Assembly: GCA_910583675.1 (NCBI GenBank)
Contig: CAJTYH010000035.1
Coordinates: 1-26,720 of the forward strand
Reading direction: 5' to 3'
DNA length: 26,720 bases
Origin: an uncultured Muribaculaceae bacterium
GTDB lineage: Bacteria; Bacteroidota; Bacteroidia; Bacteroidales; Muribaculaceae
Within the stretch, counting starts at the first letter, position 1. Each line of letters opens with the position of its first letter. The translations under genes were made by a program, and so were the position numbers. This document shows, piece after piece, positions 24,749 to 26,720 of the stretch. The notes under the pieces are model-generated. The model had not been told where the DNA came from. It did no database searches and worked only from the letters and a program-made list of their open reading frames with translations.

Positions 24749-26317
24749 ATGAAGATAAATCTACGTAAAGCATTTCTTTCAGCCGCTATCGGTGCCTCCC
24801 TTATTGCCGGGGCGCAGGAACTGAGCAAGACGGAACTGGCTGTGCGCAACATGGAGCGTGCCATGGCGATCATGGATGCGTCGTGGGAAAAGACCATGAA
24901 AGGCACAAGAACCAACCTGTATATGGCCGACCGCTACAATACCGAGACTGGGTGGACGAGCGGCTCTTCCGACATCTGGCCTCTGACGGCTGCAGTTGAG
25001 GCGCATTGCTCGCTGCTTCAGGCGCTGCAGTTGGTACAGGATACCAATGCGGAACTGTACGGCGAGAATTTTGAAAAATACAAGGATCGTCTTGACGTTC
25101 TGATAGACAACCTTGAGTATTATCGCGGGAGCTACCGTCTCCCTTCGTATGCAAGCAACAAGGTTAGCCGTCCCTACGCGGTGCCTCGTTCCAACACCAG
25201 AGGTGGCGCGAACGTGACCGGGATCCTCAACGTATATGACGACCAGATGTGGTTGTCGCGCGAACTGATCCGTGCGTATGAGATCACCGGATCGGAGGAT
25301 TATCTGGATCTTGCCACTTATCTGGCGGATTACGTGCTCGACGGATGGGACTGCTGGCGCGACGAGAACGGCGAGGAGTATGGTGGAATAACGTGGGGAC
25401 CCGGATACAATTCAAAGCATGCATGCAGCAACGCCCCCATCATCCAGCCTCTTGTGTGGCTGAGCGAGATCTACAAGGGTACGGGCGCGACGGTGGAGTT
25501 CGGTTACCGTGACGAGGAGAACGCCGTGAAGAAGGAGGATCGCGACCGCTCGGAGCATTACCTGGAGTTTGCCAAGAAGGTATACGACTGGCAGAACAAG
25601 CATCTTTTCGACCGCTCGGGGGTGTACTGGGACATGATGGGGGCAGACGGGAAGATCCTGGTGGAGCGTGGCTACCGCCGTCATGTGGATTGCGGGGGAG
25701 CGGTAGGCGCTTTTTACAGCTACAATACCGGCACGATGGTAGCCGGTGCCGCAGAACTTTATCGTGTGACGGGTGAGGAGCGTTTCCGCACCGATCTTGC
25801 GAAGATATGCAAGGGGTCTCTCAACAAGTTCGCCTCATTCAAGCGTGCCTACAATGCATATGACTTCAAGACGGATGAAACTGCCGAGAACGGTTTCAAT
25901 ACGTGGTTCAACAACGTGCTGATCCGCGGATATGTCTATGCCCAGCCGTATTGCGACAATACCTCGGCCAAGAACGGGCTGAACGGCATACAGATCACAC
26001 TTGACTATGCTTTCGAGAACCATAACCGCGAAAACATGCTTCCGATCCATCTGCTTGGCGGATGGGGGGAGGAGAAGATTACCAAGCCGTTCCACCAGTT
26101 TTCGTTCGCGTCGGAGTATTCGATGCTCGCGGTGAGGTATCTTACCGATGCCACAAGCGGTGTGGATGGCGTCGTTGCCGACAAGGAGGCCGCTGCCGCT
26201 TCCGACATCGTGTACAGTCTCGCCGGTGTGGCTCTCGGCACTCTTGACGAAGTGGAGTCCACGCTTCCACGCGGCCTCTACATCGTGGGGGGTACCAAGC
26301 GCATCCTTGGCCGCTAA
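24749..26317 (+). CDS. Secreted GH76-like endo-alpha-1,6-mannanase
   Basis: The 522-residue protein starts at the ATG at 24749, with a signal peptide to about Ala21. A frame from 24698 overlaps the terminator and is rejected. Family marks of GH76 are the acidic pair Asp164-Asp165 in YDDQMWLSRELIRAYEITG, expected to be nucleophile and acid/base, and GGITWGPGYNSKHACSNAP (about 214-232). Family members cut alpha-1,6-linked mannan backbones such as yeast mannan. The C-terminus (about 487-522, VYSLAGVAL ... GLYIVGG) resembles short type IX secretion tails and the ends of the two paralogues at the left of the window. Expression may depend on read-through from the operon. Confidence 0.8.
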   Translation: MKINLRKAFLSAAIGASLIAGAQELSKTELAVRNMERAMAIMDASWEKTMKGTRTNLYMADRYNTETGWTSGSSDIWPLTAAVEAHCSLLQALQLVQDTNAELYGENFEKYKDRLDVLIDNLEYYRGSYRLPSYASNKVSRPYAVPRSNTRGGANVTGILNVYDDQMWLSRELIRAYEITGSEDYLDLATYLADYVLDGWDCWRDENGEEYGGITWGPGYNSKHACSNAPIIQPLVWLSEIYKGTGATVEFGYRDEENAVKKEDRDRSEHYLEFAKKVYDWQNKHLFDRSGVYWDMMGADGKILVERGYRRHVDCGGAVGAFYSYNTGTMVAGAAELYRVTGEERFRTDLAKICKGSLNKFASFKRAYNAYDFKTDETAENGFNTWFNNVLIRGYVYAQPYCDNTSAKNGLNGIQITLDYAFENHNRENMLPIHLLGGWGEEKITKPFHQFSFASEYSMLAVRYLTDATSGVDGVVADKEAAAASDIVYSLAGVALGTLDEVESTLPRGLYIVGGTKRILGR

Positions 26318-26516
26318 CCGATGAGGGTGTGTACTAACGGCTCATCTGGGTCGTCGCTTAAAGGATGAGGTTTCGGTCATTGACCTAAGTCAACTCCCTT
26401 AACCTCACCTTCAAGCTCCTACCATCTGAACCATTATTACAGCACCCTCATTCTGATAGTACATACGTTCATACAGTATACACGGTGTTTTGTGCCCGGT
26501 GGCGTGTAGTGGTGGG

Positions 26517-26556
26517 GGAATGGCGTGGAATGGTGAGGAATGTGGAATGGTGTGGA
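26517..26556. repeat. GGAATGGTGT-like tandem repeat
   Basis: Units GGAATGGCGT, GGAATGGTGA, GGAATGT and GGAATGGTGT follow each other from 26517 to 26553, then GGA. The strand is strongly G/T-biased, and the G/T-rich flank continues leftward to about 26499. Confidence 0.8.
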
Positions 26557-26586
26557 TTTTTTCCTTTTAGAAATTTTCGCGGTATA

Positions 26587-26618
26587 TTTGCATAAGTCAG
26601 TTCTGTTGCTTAACTTTG
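26587..26618 (+). promoter_or_regulatory. Promoter of tRNA-Ala
   Basis: TTTG (26587-26590), a 20-bp gap and TAACTTTG (26611-26618) fully match the Bacteroidetes consensus. The start of transcription would be near 26625, some 20 nt before the tRNA. The -33 TTTG is itself the end of another TAnnTTTG box (26583-26590), which lacks a partner. Confidence 0.75.
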
Positions 26619-26644
26619 CACCGCAAATAAGACATGCGATGCAT

Positions 26645-26718
26645 GGGGTACTAGCTCATCTGGCTAGAGCGCGACACTGGCAGTGTCGAGGTGAGCGGTT
26701 CGAGTCCGCTGTACTCCA
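26645..26718 (+). tRNA. tRNA-Ala (anticodon GGC)
   Basis: The 74-nt sequence folds as a full cloverleaf: 7-bp acceptor stem (GGGGTAC with GTACTCC), D stem GCTC/GAGC, anticodon stem CGACA/TGTCG with loop CTGGCAG (anticodon GGC), 5-nt variable loop, and T stem AGCGG/CCGCT with loop TTCGAGT. The G3-U70 wobble pair, the hallmark of alanine tRNA, and discriminator A73 are present. The window ends two bases later, and CCA does not appear to be encoded. Confidence 0.95.
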
Positions 26719-26720
26719 CT

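Larger units (their letters stand above)
26318..26644. other. Intergenic region between the GH76 gene and tRNA-Ala
   Basis: No gene is supported. The region has a weak hairpin after the GH76 gene (GATGAG 26320-26325 with CTCATC 26341-26346, no T run), two complementary segment pairs in permuted order (26321-26335 and 26443-26463), a GT-rich tandem repeat (26517-26556) and the tRNA promoter (26587-26618). Confidence 0.5.

Noticed and set aside
1..26720. CRISPR array, insertion sequence or phage element
   Set aside because: No regularly spaced repeats with unique spacers, and no transposase or integrase motifs were seen; the only long repeat is the paralogue pair.

Overview
The window looks like part of a Bacteroidales chromosome, probably a gut lineage close to Muribaculaceae. 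The evidence is SusC/SusD-type genes, a hybrid two-component/AraC regulator, type IX secretion C-terminal tails, Bacteroidetes promoters (TTTG, about 20 bp, TAnnTTTG), A-rich leaders without Shine-Dalgarno sites, and moderately high GC judged by eye. The family-level assignment is a guess. All eight protein-coding transcripts and the tRNA gene lie on the + strand.

Region 1 (1-6365) holds two tandem paralogous genes for large secreted proteins of unknown function, each with its own promoter and terminator. Each protein appears to be built from two copies of a beta-trefoil-like plus galactose-binding-like unit, joined by a helical linker and ending in a sorting tail. From position 1916 (copy 1) and 5018 (copy 2) to the end of the terminator the two copies are identical except for one base. 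The middle of their N-terminal halves has clearly diverged.

Region 2 (6366-16250) holds a short hybrid two-component regulator that lacks the usual periplasmic sensor. It is followed by a 1587-residue GH78 alpha-L-rhamnosidase with three laminin-G-like modules inserted, and a secreted glutaminase-A-like (DUF4965) protein. The regulator gene carries two overlapping perfect palindromes (18 and 38 bp) exactly at the linker between its kinase and receiver domains.

Region 3 (16454-26317) is the core of a polysaccharide utilisation locus: an IPT/TIG plus beta-propeller surface lipoprotein, a SusC-like transporter, a SusD-like lipoprotein, a DUF4973-type lipoprotein and a GH76-like alpha-mannanase. 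A strong hairpin separates SusD from the DUF4973 gene, and an intrinsic terminator precedes the GH76 gene. The parts suggest capture at the cell surface by the three lipoproteins, import through SusC, and cleavage by GH76 and GH78, with a mannose- and rhamnose-containing glycan as a possible substrate. The substrate is an inference only.

The window ends in an intergenic stretch with short tandem repeats, then a tRNA-Ala(GGC) with a well-formed promoter. No CRISPR array, insertion sequence or phage gene was seen.
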